Part shown: piece by piece, positions 1-8,946 of the stretch
How positions within the stretch are numbered: the stretch's first letter is position 1
Layout of the letters: the number at the start of each line of letters is the position of its first letter
From: Acidithiobacillus sulfuriphilus
GTDB lineage: Bacteria; Pseudomonadota; Gammaproteobacteria; Acidithiobacillales; Acidithiobacillaceae
Reading direction: 5' to 3'
Assembly (NCBI RefSeq): GCF_003721225.1
Contig: NZ_RIZI01000165.1
Span: 1 to 29,269 of the forward strand
DNA: 29,269 nt
Made by a program: the position numbers and the translations under genes
Notes under the pieces: model-generated
Told to the model about the DNA's origin: nothing
Databases searched by the model: none
The model's input: only the letters and a program-made list of their open reading frames with translations

Positions 1-531
1 GGGGGTGCCGGTGACGGCGGGATGCTGGTAACGGCCGACGCAGGCTTGGCCGAGCGCCTGCGCGGATTGCGCAATCACGGTTCGTGGCAAGTCTACCATC
101 ATGATGTGCTGGGCTATAACAGCCGCCTGGACGAAATCCAGGCCCTCATCCTGCGTGCGGAACTGCCGCAACTCCCGGACTACAATGGGGGCCGGCGCCA
201 GGCTGCGGCCTGGTATGAACAGCATCTCGGCGATCTGGACCTGATCCTGCCCGCCCGCCGGGAGGGTTTTCACCATGTCTATCATCAGTTCACCATCCAG
301 GTGGCGGAACGTGACCGGGTCAAGGCTGCCCTGCAGGCACAGGGGATTGCCAGCGCCGTGTATTACCCCATTCCCGGTCATCGCCAGAAGGCCTTTGCCG
401 ATCTGCCCCTGGCGGTCTGCCCCGTGGCCGATGCCCTGGCCATGCAGGTACTTTCCCTGCCCATGTTTCCGGAACTGAGCGAGGCCCAGGTGGCGAGGGT
501 GGCGGCCACGATCCGGGAAGCCCTTGGCTAA
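1..531 (+). CDS. gnnB: UDP-GlcNAc3-keto aminotransferase GnnB, C-terminal part (DegT/DnrJ/EryC1 family)
   Basis: The frame is open from base 1, so the gene starts before the window; the first residues (GGAGDGGMLVT) match the segment just after the PLP-binding lysine of DegT/DnrJ/EryC1/StrS aminotransferases, so that lysine lies upstream and is not visible. Further family marks are LRNHG, GYNSRLDEIQA and YYPIPGH. The stop at 529-531 overlaps the next gene, lpxB. In Acidithiobacillus ferrooxidans two genes between lpxA and lpxB, gnnA (oxidase) and gnnB (transaminase), convert UDP-GlcNAc to its 3-amino analogue, giving lipid A with an extra amide-linked acyl chain. The specific GnnB call rests on this position; family membership alone would only say sugar aminotransferase (PLP enzyme, cytoplasm). 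Other WecE/FdtB-like roles are possible. Confidence 0.8.
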   Translation, partial: GGAGDGGMLVTADAGLAERLRGLRNHGSWQVYHHDVLGYNSRLDEIQALILRAELPQLPDYNGGRRQAAAWYEQHLGDLDLILPARREGFHHVYHQFTIQVAERDRVKAALQAQGIASAVYYPIPGHRQKAFADLPLAVCPVADALAMQVLSLPMFPELSEAQVARVAATIREALG

Positions 532-1651
532 GGCTTTTTTGCTGGCGGTGGAGCGCTCTGGGGAAAACCTGGGCCTGGAAATCATCGGCGCAGCACAGGA
601 GGCGGGGCTCCCTATCCAGTGGTCCGGGGTGGTCGGCTCGCGGCTGGCGGCGGCGGGGGTGCAGAATGTAGCCGATGGCGAGGTTCTCGCCGTCATCGGC
701 CTGGTGGAGGTTCTGCGCCATTACCTTGCCCTGCGCCGCTTGCATCAACAGGTGCTGGACCATCTGCGCCGGCAGCGACCACAGTTGGTGGTGCTGATCG
801 ATCACCCGGCCTTCAACCTGCGCATTGCCCAGGCGGCCAAGGCCATGGGCTTGCGCGTTCTCTATGTGGTGGGCCCGCAGATCTGGGCATGGCGGGCGCA
901 GCGCATTCATCAGATCAAGGCGGTGGTGGACCAGATGTTGGTGCTGTTTCCCTTTGAAGTACCACTGTATGAAAGCGCAGGGATACCGGTGGCCCTGCTT
1001 GCCCATCCCTTGCTGGCACAAACGGCCCAGGCTCCGACGCGGGAAGATGCCCGGGCGCGCCTGGACCTGCCCGCGGAGTCCCGGGTTCTGGCCCTGCTGC
1101 CGGGGAGTCGGCGCGGTGAACTGGAGCGCCTGGCACCCCGCTTTGGGCAGACGGTGGTCGAGTTGCGCCGGAGGATGCCCGAGCTGCTGCCGGTGGTAGC
1201 CTTGGCCCGGGAAGAACTGCTTCCCCTCTGGGAGCGGCGCTGGCGGGAAGGCGCCGGTGATATCCCGGTGCAAGTTCGCGTGGGCCGGACCCAGGAGGTG
1301 CTCGCCGCCGCCGATACGGTACTCGTCGCCTCGGGTACGGCTACGCTGGAGACGGCGCTGATGGCGCGTCCCGCCGTGGTGGTCTATGCCCTTAACCCCT
1401 TGAGTTACCGGCTGGCGCGCCGTCTGGTCAAGACGCCCTTCATTGCCATGCCCAACATCCTCCTGCAAAAAGCCGTCTATCCGGAATTCATCCAGCAGGA
1501 TTTTCGGCCCGCCGTAGTGGCGGAGACACTGGCGGGCCTGCTGCGCTCGGGCGGGGTGGAACAGCGTCAGGCGCTGGCTCCCCTGCGGGCCTTACTCCGG
1601 GGGGACGGGCGCGCGGTGCTAGGTGGAATCCTGACGCGGATGCTGGCATGA
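524..1651 (+). CDS. lpxB: Lipid-A-disaccharide synthase LpxB
   Basis: This is the glycosyltransferase (GT19 family) that joins UDP-2,3-diacylglucosamine and lipid X into the lipid A disaccharide at the inner face of the cytoplasmic membrane. The 375-aa length fits the family (about 380). Visible marks are the N-terminal SGENLG (usually ASGD), the segment [13 protein letters not shown], the motif [17 protein letters not shown] in the second Rossmann domain, and VASGTATLE near the nucleotide site. The best start is TTG at 524, because it places the conserved first strand ([10 protein letters not shown]) at the N terminus; it overlaps the stop of the upstream aminotransferase by 8 bases. The stop overlaps the rnhB ATG, so the two are likely translationally coupled. 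Confidence 0.95.
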   Translation: MAKAFLLAVERSGENLGLEIIGAAQEAGLPIQWSGVVGSRLAAAGVQNVADGEVLAVIGLVEVLRHYLALRRLHQQVLDHLRRQRPQLVVLIDHPAFNLRIAQAAKAMGLRVLYVVGPQIWAWRAQRIHQIKAVVDQMLVLFPFEVPLYESAGIPVALLAHPLLAQTAQAPTREDARARLDLPAESRVLALLPGSRRGELERLAPRFGQTVVELRRRMPELLPVVALAREELLPLWERRWREGAGDIPVQVRVGRTQEVLAAADTVLVASGTATLETALMARPAVVVYALNPLSYRLARRLVKTPFIAMPNILLQKAVYPEFIQQDFRPAVVAETLAGLLRSGGVEQRQALAPLRALLRGDGRAVLGGILTRMLA

Positions 1652-2238
1652 ACCAGATGGTCCTCTTACAGCACTTTGGCAGGGATACGGCGGGGGTGGA
1701 TGAGGCCGGGCGCGGCCCCCTGGCGGGTCCGGTGATTGCCGCTGCGGTGATCCTGGCGTGGCCCATTCCGGGTCTGGACGATTCCAAGCGGTTGAGCGCC
1801 CAGCGCCGCTTGCACTTGGCGCGGCAGATCCGCCAGGAGGCGGTAGCCTGGTCCATTGCCTGGGCGCCGGTGCGGGAGATCGAGCGCGACAACATCCTGC
1901 GGGCCAGCTTGCAGGCCATGGCCCGTGCCATTGCCGCCCTGCCGCGTCGTCCGCTCCGGATCCTGGTGGACGGCAATCAGTCGCCACCGGGCATGGTGGT
2001 GGAGACGATCGTGGGGGGTGATGGCCAAGTGGATGCCATTGCGGCTGCCGGCATTCTCGCCAAGGTGGCCCGCGACGGGGAAATGCAGGACCTGGATGCC
2101 TGCTATCCCGGCTATGGTTTCGCCCGCCATATGGGTTATGGGACGGATCTCCATCTGCAGGCATTGCGCCGCCTGGGGCCCTGCCCCTTGCACCGGCGCG
2201 GCTTTGGGCCAGTGGACCGCGCCGGGGAGGGATGCTGA
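1648..2238 (+). CDS. rnhB: Ribonuclease HII
   Basis: RnhB cuts the RNA strand of RNA-DNA hybrids, including single ribonucleotides left in DNA. The 196-aa length is normal. The hallmark [14 protein letters not shown] lies near residues 16-29 with the first catalytic Asp-Glu pair; the second catalytic aspartate is in LVDGNQ near residue 107, and the third is probably in the [13 protein letters not shown] segment. The ATG overlaps the lpxB stop (ATGA), and its own stop shares one base with the preferred dnaE start. The order lpxB-rnhB-dnaE-accA is the same as in Escherichia coli and other gammaproteobacteria, so this is an old conserved operon. Confidence 0.96.
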   Translation: MNQMVLLQHFGRDTAGVDEAGRGPLAGPVIAAAVILAWPIPGLDDSKRLSAQRRLHLARQIRQEAVAWSIAWAPVREIERDNILRASLQAMARAIAALPRRPLRILVDGNQSPPGMVVETIVGGDGQVDAIAAAGILAKVARDGEMQDLDACYPGYGFARHMGYGTDLHLQALRRLGPCPLHRRGFGPVDRAGEGC

Positions 2239-5200
2239 TGCAGCCGGGTTTCATTCATTTGCATGTCCATTCCGAATACTCCCTGGAAGACGGAATCATT
2301 CCGGTGAAGTCGCTGGTCAAGCGCTGCGCGGCCAGCGGTATGCCCGCCGTGGCCATCACCGACCACGGCAACCTCTTTGCCCTGGTGAAGTTTTACACCG
2401 CAGCGCGCTCCGCCGGGGTCAAGCCCATCATCGGCAGCGAGATCTGGATAACGAACCCCCAGGACCCGGGCCGGCCCCACAGTCTGGTACTCCTGTGCAT
2501 GAATGACCAGGGCTATCGGCACTTGAGCCGGTTGCTAAGCCGAGCCTATCTGCAGGGATTGCGCGATGGCCGCGCGCAGATCGAGCGGGACTGGCTGGAT
2601 GGCGCCAGCGACGGGCTCATCGCCCTGTCGGCAGCGGGGCAGGGGGAGGTGGGGCGCCTCCTGCTGCGCAATCCCGATGCGGCTGCGGAAACGGCGCGTT
2701 GGTATGCCGAGCGTTTTCCGGATCGTTTTTACCTCGAAGTGCAGCGCAATGGCGAGGCCGAACAGGAGGCCCTGGTAACGGCCACGGTCGCCTTGGCCCA
2801 GCGCCTGGACCTGCCGCTGGTGGCCAGCAACAACGCCCATTTTCTGGATATTGCCGATTTTGCCGCCTTTGACGCCCGCCAGTGCATCGCCGCCGGTCTG
2901 ACCTTGAGCGACAGCCGCCGTCCCCGGCGCTTTACGCCGGAACATCGGTTGCCCAACCCGGAAGAGATGTTGGAGCGATTTGCGGACCTGCTGGAGGCCT
3001 GTCAAAACACCGTAGAGATTGCCCAGCGTTGCAATCTGGAACTCATCCTCGGGCACTACGCCCTCCCTGATTACCCGACACCCCAGGGCGAGCCCATAGA
3101 TCAATATTTTCATGATGCTGCGGCTGCCGGGCTGGACCAACGGCTGGAGGAACTGGCCATTGCCGGCAGCGCCTCTATCCCCTACCGCGAGCGGCTGCTG
3201 CGCGAGGTGGGGGTGATTCAGCAAATGGGTTTTCCCGGCTATTTTCTCATCGTCGCCGACTTCATCCAGTGGGCCAAGAACAACGATGTGCCAGTGGGCC
3301 CCGGGCGTGGCTCCGGAGCCGGTTCCCTGGTTGCCTATGCCCTACGCATCACCGACCTCGACCCCATCGCCCATGGCTTGCTTTTCGAGCGCTTCCTCAA
3401 CCCAGAGCGCGTGTCCATGCCCGACTTCGACGTGGACTTCTGCATGGATCAGCGCGATCGTGTCATTGATTACGTGGCGGAAAAATATGGCCGCGACCGG
3501 GTGGGGCAGATCATCACCTTCGGCACCATGAAGGCTCGCGCCGTGGTGCGCGATGTCGGTCGGGTGCTGAACCTGCCCTATGGCTTTGTGGACCAACTGG
3601 CCAAACTGGTACCCGGCGATCTGGGCATGACCCTGGAAAAGGCCCTGACCGAATCCGAAGAACTGCGGCGCCGCCAGGAGGAAGAGGACGACGTCCGCGA
3701 ACTGCTGGACATCGCCCTGCGCCTGGAGGGCCTGCCGCGGCACGCCTCCACCCATGCCGGCGGCGTGGTGATCTCGCCGGAGCCCCTGGCCGATCGCCTG
3801 CCGCTCTTTACGGACGGTGCGGAGGGCAGCGGCAACGTCACCCAGCTCGACAAGGATGATGTGGAAAAAATGGGCCTGGTGAAGTTCGACTTCCTGGGTC
3901 TGCGTACCCTGACCATCATCGACAAGGCTGTCAAGCTCGTCCATGCCCAACAGCGGCAGGGCGGTGAAGCCCTGCTCAACCTCCAGCACCTGCCCATGAA
4001 TGACGCCGCCAGTTTCGCCCTGCTCAAGTCCCATGAAACCAGCGCCGTCTTTCAGTTGGAATCTTCGGGCATGCGCGACCTCATCCGCCGCCTGCAACCC
4101 GACACCTTCGAGGACATCGTGGCGCTGGTCGCCCTCTTTCGTCCGGGACCGCTGCAGTCGGGCATGGTGGACGACTTCATCGCCCGCAAACATGGCAAGG
4201 CGGCCGTCAGTTATCCCCACCCGGACCTCGCCCCTATCCTCCAGGAAACCTACGGCGTCATTGTCTATCAGGAACAGGTGATGCAGTGCGCCCAGGTCCT
4301 GGCGGGTTATTCCCTGGGCGGCGCCGACCTGCTGCGCCGCGCCATGGGGAAGAAAAAACCGGAGGAGATGGCCAAACAGCGCGCCATATTCCTGGAAGGC
4401 GCAGCGAAGAACGGCATCTCCCAGGGGCAGGCGTCGGCCATTTTCGACCTGATGGAAAAATTTGCCGAATACGGCTTCAACAAGTCCCACTCCGCCGCCT
4501 ACGCCCTGGTGTCTTACCAGACCGCCTATCTCAAAGCCCATTATCCCCGCATCTTTATGTCTGCGGTGCTCACCGCCGATATGGATCATACCGACAAGGT
4601 GGTGGCCATGGTCAGCGAGTGCATGCGCATGGGCATTGCCGTTCTGCCGCCGGACATCAACACCAGCGCCTTGGAATTTTTGCCGGAAGGAGCAGCCGTG
4701 CGTTTTGGTCTGGGTGCCGTCAAGGGCCTGGGCCGCGCTGCGGTGGCGAATATCCTGGCAGCCCGGGAAGCAGGCGTCTTTACCAGCCTCTTTGATTTTC
4801 TCTGTCGGGTGGATGGGCAGAAGCTCAATCGCCGGGGTGTCGAGGCCCTCATCCGGGCGGGCGCCATGGATGGCTGGGGAACGCCTCGGGCCGTATTGAT
4901 GGCCTCCCTGGACACGGCCATGGAGGGCGCAGCGCAATACCAAAAGGCCAGGGCCAGCCAACAGGAGTCCCTCTTCGCCGGACTCGAATCCCTCCCCATG
5001 GCTCCCGCCCTTGCGGATGCGCCGCCTTGGACGCTGACGGAAACCCTGCGTCAGGAACGGGAGACCCTCGGCTTCTACCTGAGCGGACATCCCCTGGAGA
5101 GTCTGCGGGAAAGTTTGGCAAGCATGGGAGTCACCCCGCTGAACGCCATTACCGCCGGTCAGAGCGCGCTGCTGGCAGGGCTGGTGGTGGCACGGCGCAG

Positions 5201-5723
5201 TACCCGTACCAAGCGCGGTGACCGGATGTATTTCCTCACGCTGGATGATGGTTTTGCGCGGGTCGAATGCATCGCCTTTGCCGAGGCATGGGCCGCAGCC
5301 GGCAAGATGGGGGAGGGCGAAGATCCGGTACTGGTCTACGGGGAAGTGAGCGAGGATAGCTATGCCGGCGGGTTGCGGATCAGCGCCCAGCGTCTTTTGA
5401 CCCTGGAGACGGCACGTGCCGAACTGGCTGCCATGCTCTGTCTGGACCTGTCCAAAGATGCTCCGGTCGAGGAGATTGCCCATACCGTACAGCGTTTCCC
5501 GGGGAATACCCCATTGCGTTTCCGGGTGCACCTGGATCCGCTGCTGGTAACCCTGCGCGCCGGGGAGGGGTTCGGCGTTACGGTCAGCAATGATCTTCTG
5601 GAGGCCCTTGCGCGCATTTTACCCGGAAATTCCATGACCCTGAGCTTTCGCCCACCCAGCACGCTGGTTCATAATGTGATCTCTCTGGATCGTGCCCGCC
5701 AGGGCGCGCGGCGTCCGGCCTGA
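2238..5723 (+). CDS. dnaE: DNA polymerase III subunit alpha
   Basis: This is the catalytic subunit of the replicative polymerase, 1161 aa (the E. coli protein is 1160). It opens with the PHP domain ([15 protein letters not shown]), followed by the Pol III palm region with the catalytic aspartates in MPDFDVDF near residues 394-401, the glycine-rich [20 protein letters not shown], the fingers and HhH region ([15 protein letters not shown]) and an OB fold near 985-1075. Two in-frame ATGs exist, at 2232 and 2238. I prefer 2238 because GGAGG at 2226-2230 then sits 7 bases upstream, while it would be 1 base from the ATG at 2232. That start shares one base with the rnhB stop. Confidence 0.97.
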   Translation: MQPGFIHLHVHSEYSLEDGIIPVKSLVKRCAASGMPAVAITDHGNLFALVKFYTAARSAGVKPIIGSEIWITNPQDPGRPHSLVLLCMNDQGYRHLSRLLSRAYLQGLRDGRAQIERDWLDGASDGLIALSAAGQGEVGRLLLRNPDAAAETARWYAERFPDRFYLEVQRNGEAEQEALVTATVALAQRLDLPLVASNNAHFLDIADFAAFDARQCIAAGLTLSDSRRPRRFTPEHRLPNPEEMLERFADLLEACQNTVEIAQRCNLELILGHYALPDYPTPQGEPIDQYFHDAAAAGLDQRLEELAIAGSASIPYRERLLREVGVIQQMGFPGYFLIVADFIQWAKNNDVPVGPGRGSGAGSLVAYALRITDLDPIAHGLLFERFLNPERVSMPDFDVDFCMDQRDRVIDYVAEKYGRDRVGQIITFGTMKARAVVRDVGRVLNLPYGFVDQLAKLVPGDLGMTLEKALTESEELRRRQEEEDDVRELLDIALRLEGLPRHASTHAGGVVISPEPLADRLPLFTDGAEGSGNVTQLDKDDVEKMGLVKFDFLGLRTLTIIDKAVKLVHAQQRQGGEALLNLQHLPMNDAASFALLKSHETSAVFQLESSGMRDLIRRLQPDTFEDIVALVALFRPGPLQSGMVDDFIARKHGKAAVSYPHPDLAPILQETYGVIVYQEQVMQCAQVLAGYSLGGADLLRRAMGKKKPEEMAKQRAIFLEGAAKNGISQGQASAIFDLMEKFAEYGFNKSHSAAYALVSYQTAYLKAHYPRIFMSAVLTADMDHTDKVVAMVSECMRMGIAVLPPDINTSALEFLPEGAAVRFGLGAVKGLGRAAVANILAAREAGVFTSLFDFLCRVDGQKLNRRGVEALIRAGAMDGWGTPRAVLMASLDTAMEGAAQYQKARASQQESLFAGLESLPMAPALADAPPWTLTETLRQERETLGFYLSGHPLESLRESLASMGVTPLNAITAGQSALLAGLVVARRSTRTKRGDRMYFLTLDDGFARVECIAFAEAWAAAGKMGEGEDPVLVYGEVSEDSYAGGLRISAQRLLTLETARAELAAMLCLDLSKDAPVEEIAHTVQRFPGNTPLRFRVHLDPLLVTLRAGEGFGVTVSNDLLEALARILPGNSMTLSFRPPSTLVHNVISLDRARQGARRPA

Positions 5724-5743
5724 TCTCTAGCCATGGAATAACG

Positions 5744-6694
5744 ATGAAAATGTATTATCTGGATTTTGAACAAGCGGTAGCCGAACTCGAAGGCAAGGTG
5801 GAAGAGCTCCGGGCGCTCAACCAGCCCGGCATCGAGGATGAGATCAAACGTCTGGAGAGCAAGGCGCGCAAGGAGTTGCAGCGGATTTATGGCAAACTGG
5901 GGGCGTGGCAAACGGTGCAGGTGGCGCGTCATCCCCAGCGCCCCTATACCCTGGACTATGTGGAGGCCCTCTTCACGGAGGTGCAGGTCCTGGCCGGGGA
6001 TCGGGCCTTTGCCGATGATCATGCCATCGTGGGTGGCTTGGCGCGTTTTGCCGGCATCCCCATCCTGTGGATGGGTCACCAGAAAGGCCGCGACACCAAG
6101 GAAAAGATTCAGCGCAACTTCGGCATGCCCCGCCCCGAAGGCTACCGCAAGGCCCTGCGCCTCCTGCGTCTGGCAGAGCGCTTTCATTTGCCGGTCCTGA
6201 CCTTCATTGATACGCCGGGGGCCTATCCGGGCATTGGTGCCGAGGAGCGGGGGCAGAGCGAAGCCATTGCCCGCAATCTGGCCGTAATGTCGGATCTCGA
6301 CGTCCCCATCCTCTGCACGGTCATCGGCGAGGGCGGATCCGGCGGGGCGCTGGCCATCGGCGTCGGGGATCGCTTGCTCATGCTGGAGCATAGTGTCTAT
6401 TCGGTGATCTCCCCGGAGGGTTGTGCCTCCATTCTCTGGAAGGATGCCGGCAAGGCCGCCGAGGCCGCGGAGACTTTGGGGATAACGGCTGGGCGCCTGC
6501 AATCCCTGGGCCTGGTGGATGAGATGGTTCCCGAACCTCTCGGCGGCGCCCATCGCGACCCCCAAGCCGCCGCTCAGTCTCTGCGGGAGCGCCTGTTGCC
6601 GCAGTTGGAAGGGCTATTGCGGGAGAACGCCGGCCAACGCCTGGCCGCCCGTTATGAGCGGTTGATGGGCTATGGCGTGGTTGGCGAAGCGTAA
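5744..6694 (+). CDS. accA: Acetyl-CoA carboxylase carboxyltransferase subunit alpha
   Basis: AccA, with AccD, transfers the carboxyl group from biotin-BCCP to acetyl-CoA to make malonyl-CoA, the first step of fatty-acid synthesis. It has 316 aa, against 319 in E. coli. Visible family marks are [17 protein letters not shown] at the N terminus, the coiled-coil start, [22 protein letters not shown], the core [34 protein letters not shown] (oxyanion-type glycines) and [16 protein letters not shown]. It lies 20 bases after dnaE and is probably in the same transcript; it is the last gene of the lpxB-dnaE operon, since the next 190 bases hold no gene and a new promoter. Confidence 0.97.
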   Translation: MKMYYLDFEQAVAELEGKVEELRALNQPGIEDEIKRLESKARKELQRIYGKLGAWQTVQVARHPQRPYTLDYVEALFTEVQVLAGDRAFADDHAIVGGLARFAGIPILWMGHQKGRDTKEKIQRNFGMPRPEGYRKALRLLRLAERFHLPVLTFIDTPGAYPGIGAEERGQSEAIARNLAVMSDLDVPILCTVIGEGGSGGALAIGVGDRLLMLEHSVYSVISPEGCASILWKDAGKAAEAAETLGITAGRLQSLGLVDEMVPEPLGGAHRDPQAAAQSLRERLLPQLEGLLRENAGQRLAARYERLMGYGVVGEA

Positions 6695-6724
6695 TCGCAT
6701 AAACCCCTTTGCCGAGGTCTTTGT

Positions 6725-6749
6725 TCCCGTGGCCGGAAGGGTCACGGGA
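6725..6749. repeat. Short inverted repeat downstream of accA
   Basis: A perfect 7-bp inverted repeat (TCCCGTG at 6725-6731, CACGGGA at 6743-6749) with an 11-base loop lies 31 bases after the accA stop. No run of T follows, so it is not a canonical intrinsic terminator. It may still stabilise the 3' end of the operon mRNA or help factor-dependent termination. Confidence 0.35.
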
Positions 6750-6812
6750 GGATACGCACCTTCCTTGCCACGGTAGCAATAAGCGCCAGACCAAGCCATG
6801 CCTCCTCGTTCT

Positions 6813-6840
6813 TTGATTTTCGGAAATCCTGGCCTATAGT
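6813..6840 (+). promoter_or_regulatory. Candidate sigma-70 promoter for the 71-aa ORF
   Basis: TTGATT at 6813-6818 (4 of 6 matches to -35) is followed after 16 bases by TATAGT at 6835-6840 (5 of 6 to -10). The predicted start of transcription would be near 6847, about 40 bases before the ATG at 6886. The local base composition is AT-rich compared with the coding DNA around it. Confidence 0.5.
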
Positions 6841-6885
6841 TTCATAAGCAACTAAAAATAGGTTGCTTCTACAGAGGAAAGCGTC

Positions 6886-7101
6886 ATGGCAAGTTCCGGC
6901 AAATATGGCAATGTACAAATCCCTGGAATCGGTGCAGATGAACCCGTATTCATCCTGCGCGCTCAAGATCGTCTGGCGGAAGCCGCCCTGGAAATGTACC
7001 GGGTGTTGGCGAATTCCCATGGCGCCCCGGTAGCGCCCGGAGTCAGCAGGGAAATAGATCGTTTCCGGCAATGGAAGGGGCAGAAAAAGCTACCGGACTG
7101 A
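6886..7101 (+). CDS. Small hypothetical protein (71 aa)
   Basis: I do not recognise this family. The ATG at 6886 has AGAGGA at 6873-6878 as a fair ribosome-binding site and a plausible promoter upstream. The product is a soluble, mixed-charge 71-aa protein without signal peptide or membrane segment. Residues 22-45 (roughly FILRAQDRLAEAALEMYRV) look helical and amphipathic, and the C terminus is basic. It is separated from the accA operon by 191 bases and precedes the DUF72 gene by 34 bases, so those two may be co-transcribed. The codon pattern is that of a real gene, but function is unknown. Confidence 0.6.
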   Translation: MASSGKYGNVQIPGIGADEPVFILRAQDRLAEAALEMYRVLANSHGAPVAPGVSREIDRFRQWKGQKKLPD

Positions 7102-7135
7102 CCTTCTTGTCTCGTCGGCGCTGGCAAAGGATGCA

Positions 7136-7909
7136 ATGAAAGAGAGGCGTCCGACGAGCAATTATCGGATCGGCTGCGCCGGCTGGTATTATCCTCACTG
7201 GCGCGGCCCATTTTATCCTGACGGTCTGCCCGCGCACGGCTGGTTGGATTTTTACGCCCGCCATTTCGACACTGTGGAAATCAACAGCAGCTTTTATCGT
7301 CTCCCCGGCGAAAAGGCCCTATACACCTGGCAGGAACACACCCCCTCCGGCTTTTGCTTCGCCTCCAAGGCCAGCCGCTTGATCACCCACAGGAAAAAGC
7401 TCTCTGCCGCGGAGGGCGCTCTGGCCGTTTTCCTCGGGCGCATGGAAATCCTCGGCGGGAAACTCGGGCCCTTTCTCTTCCAGTTGCCACCCCATTGGCG
7501 GCGAAACGCCCAACGCCTGGATCGTTTTCTGAACGATTTGCCTCCAGGACACCGCTATGCCTTCGAGATGCGCGACCCGAGTTGGCACCATCCGGAGGTC
7601 TACACGCTTCTGCGTGCCCACAACGCCGCCTTCTGCATTTTCGATCTCGCCGGCTTCCAATCCCCCTTGGAGCTGACCGCGGACTTTACCTACCTGCGCC
7701 TGCATGGGCCAGGCGCTGTAGCCTATGCGGGCTGTTATGGGACCGACGCCCTGAGTATATGGGCGGCGCGCATCCGTAGCTGGCGGGATCTGAGCGCCGT
7801 CCATGTTTATTTCAATAACGACCAGGCCGCCTACGCTACCCGCAATGCCCTGGAACTCAAAAGCATCCTCGCGTTGTCCACGGATGAAGGCGGGCGCGCC
7901 GGTGGTTAA
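7136..7909 (+). CDS. DUF72 domain protein (YecE family)
   Basis: The 257-aa product has the full DUF72 (YecE-like, TIM-barrel) pattern: IGCAGWYYPHW near the N terminus, then FYARHFDTVEINSSFYRLP, FCFASKASRLITH, LGPFLFQLPP, YAFEMRDPSWHHPEV, TYLRLHGPG and VHVYFNNDQAAYATRNA. The family is widespread and has no firmly established biochemical role. The ATG at 7136 has AAAGGA just upstream. It faces the hydrolase gene on the other strand with only 17 bases between the two stops, and a GC-rich hairpin covers that junction. Confidence 0.9.
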   Translation: MKERRPTSNYRIGCAGWYYPHWRGPFYPDGLPAHGWLDFYARHFDTVEINSSFYRLPGEKALYTWQEHTPSGFCFASKASRLITHRKKLSAAEGALAVFLGRMEILGGKLGPFLFQLPPHWRRNAQRLDRFLNDLPPGHRYAFEMRDPSWHHPEVYTLLRAHNAAFCIFDLAGFQSPLELTADFTYLRLHGPGAVAYAGCYGTDALSIWAARIRSWRDLSAVHVYFNNDQAAYATRNALELKSILALSTDEGGRAGG

Positions 7910-7926
7910 TGTGGCGACCGGCGCCC
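7892..7926 (+). terminator. Candidate terminator between convergent genes
   Basis: GGGCGC plus CGGT (7892-7897 and 7900-7903, two bulged bases between) can pair with ACCG plus GCGCCC (7917-7926), giving a 10-bp GC stem. On the + strand it is followed by the T-rich TTACTTCTT. It spans the end of the DUF72 gene and abuts the stop of the opposing hydrolase gene. The T-tract is interrupted, so it is probable rather than certain. Confidence 0.45.
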
Positions 7927-8574
7927 TTACTTCTTGAAATGGCGCTGGAACCACGCCAAGGCCAGCCTTGCGGCCTCTTCCAAAGTGCCCGGCTCCTCAA
8001 AAAGGTGAGTGGCCCCGGGAACAATGACCATCTGCTTCTCCGTCCGCAACTCGGCGTAGGCCTTTTCATTCATGCCGATGACCACATCATCGAGACCCCC
8101 GACGATCAGAAGGGTGGGCGCCGTCACTTGGGAGATGCTGGGGCCGGTCAGATCAGGACGCCCGCCGCGGGAGACAACCGCCTTGATGCCGTCACCGAGT
8201 TGCGCGGCCGCCCGCAAGGCGGCCGCCGCACCAGTGCTGGCTCCGAAATAACCCAGGGGAAGCCCCGCCGCCTCCGCCTCTTGCCGCACCCAGCGGGTGG
8301 CCGCCACCAAGCGCTCAGCGAGTAATCCGATGGCAAAGCGGTTGGCATAATCTCGATCCTCCTCTGCGCTCAAGAGGTCAAAGAGGAGCGTGCCGACCCC
8401 ACCGCCATGCAAGACCTGCGCGACGTAATTATTCCTGGGACTCAGGCGGCTGCTGCCGCTGCCGTGGGCAAAAAGCACCAAGCCTCGTGCGTCCGGGGGT
8501 AAGGCCAGCGTACCTTCCAGGGATTCGCCGTCGGCGTGGATGGTAACAAGCCGTTGTGTGCTGTCTGTGGACAT
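7927..8574 (-). CDS. Dienelactone hydrolase-like alpha/beta hydrolase
   Basis: The 215-aa product is an alpha/beta hydrolase of the dienelactone hydrolase-like group. It shows the oxyanion segment LVLFAHGSGSSRLSPRN, the nucleophile elbow GASTGA (serine), a likely acidic residue in VGGLDDVV and the catalytic histidine in PGATHLFEEPG. Substrate is unknown; it lacks a signal peptide, so it is cytoplasmic. The reading frame stays open to 8655, but I chose the ATG at 8572-8574 (minus strand) because GGGGAG lies at a good distance upstream and the protein then starts MSTDSTQR, normal for the family. It is a single minus-strand gene between two + strand blocks. Confidence 0.87.
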   Translation of the reverse strand: MSTDSTQRLVTIHADGESLEGTLALPPDARGLVLFAHGSGSSRLSPRNNYVAQVLHGGGVGTLLFDLLSAEEDRDYANRFAIGLLAERLVAATRWVRQEAEAAGLPLGYFGASTGAAAALRAAAQLGDGIKAVVSRGGRPDLTGPSISQVTAPTLLIVGGLDDVVIGMNEKAYAELRTEKQMVIVPGATHLFEEPGTLEEAARLALAWFQRHFKK

Positions 8575-8614
8575 AAGTGGGTACTCCCCATGGTTTGTGC
8601 GGTGTATGCTTGTA

Positions 8615-8620
8615 ATTATA
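8615..8620 (-). promoter_or_regulatory. Candidate -10 element for the hydrolase gene
   Basis: On the minus strand a perfect TATAAT occurs at 8620-8615, about 41 bases upstream of the hydrolase ATG. No good -35 hexamer is visible at 16-18 bases, so the promoter is either weak or activator-dependent. Confidence 0.4.
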
Positions 8621-8819
8621 GAATATTTCGACAGGCTTCGATCTCCCAGGTGCAAGTCCGGCGAAAAAAAGATCTGCTTTGATCGCGCTTTTACCTGACT
8701 TCACTTCCGCTGCTCCATACTCCTTCCATTTGTTTATATCCCATCATAATCAAGACCATTGCGTTTTTTTGAGGCGCCCGCCAGGTAGTCCGACAGGCTC
8801 CATAAGGGTAAGGTGTCGC

Positions 8820-8840
8820 GGAGATCGACCAAAGATCTCC
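8820..8840. repeat. 7-bp dyad upstream of the hupT promoter candidate
   Basis: GGAGATC (8820-8826) and GATCTCC (8834-8840) form a perfect inverted repeat with a 7-base spacer. It ends 2 bases before the candidate -35 element, a position typical of an operator. No known regulator consensus is recognised. Confidence 0.35.
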
Positions 8841-8842
8841 TA

Positions 8843-8873
8843 TTGTATCCTGATCTCGATACGGCCTTATACT
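8843..8873 (+). promoter_or_regulatory. Weak sigma-70 promoter candidate for hupTUV
   Basis: TTGTAT (8843-8848) and TATACT (8868-8873, 5 of 6 to consensus) are separated by 19 bases, longer than the optimum of 17. It is the best + strand candidate in front of the small ORF and hupT. Weak constitutive expression would fit a sensor module. Confidence 0.3.
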
Positions 8874-8933
8874 GTGACAAAGTTTGAGCAAAGGCTTTCA
8901 TTGCGATCCGGCTATGGGGCTGGGTGATGTGCA

Positions 8934-8941
8934 AAGGAGGT
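8934..8941 (+). promoter_or_regulatory. Perfect Shine-Dalgarno before the 52-aa ORF
   Basis: AAGGAGGT is fully complementary to the 16S rRNA 3' end and lies 5 bases before the ATG at 8947. The same 8-mer occurs before hupV (11486-11493). It decides the start of the small ORF and argues that the ORF is translated. Confidence 0.6.
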
Positions 8942-8946
8942 GGGTG

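Larger units (their letters stand above)
8575..8946. other. 372-base intergenic region between the hydrolase and the hydrogen-sensing operon
   Basis: This gap separates divergent transcription units. It carries the minus-strand -10 element, a run of seven T (8766-8771 area), a 7-bp dyad (8820-8840) and a weak + strand promoter candidate (8843-8873). I found no -24/-12 sigma-54 element here. The minus strand at about 8735-8860 has a coding-like stretch (including SLVDLRDTLPLWSLSDYL) without a convincing start; it may be a gene relic. Confidence 0.5.

Noticed and set aside
320..1468. 382-codon open frame on the minus strand
   Set aside because: It is antisense to gnnB and lpxB and has no recognisable motif.
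3342..5531. 729-codon open frame on the minus strand
   Set aside because: It lies wholly inside dnaE, is rich in His, Gln and Gly, and shows no domain; it mirrors the codon bias of dnaE.
6725..6749. Intrinsic terminator after accA
   Set aside because: The 7-bp inverted repeat is real, but no T-run follows; kept only as a repeat.
8619..8790. Riboswitch or structured RNA in the hydrolase-hupT gap
   Set aside because: No conserved riboswitch core or strong multi-stem fold is visible, only short dyads and T-runs.
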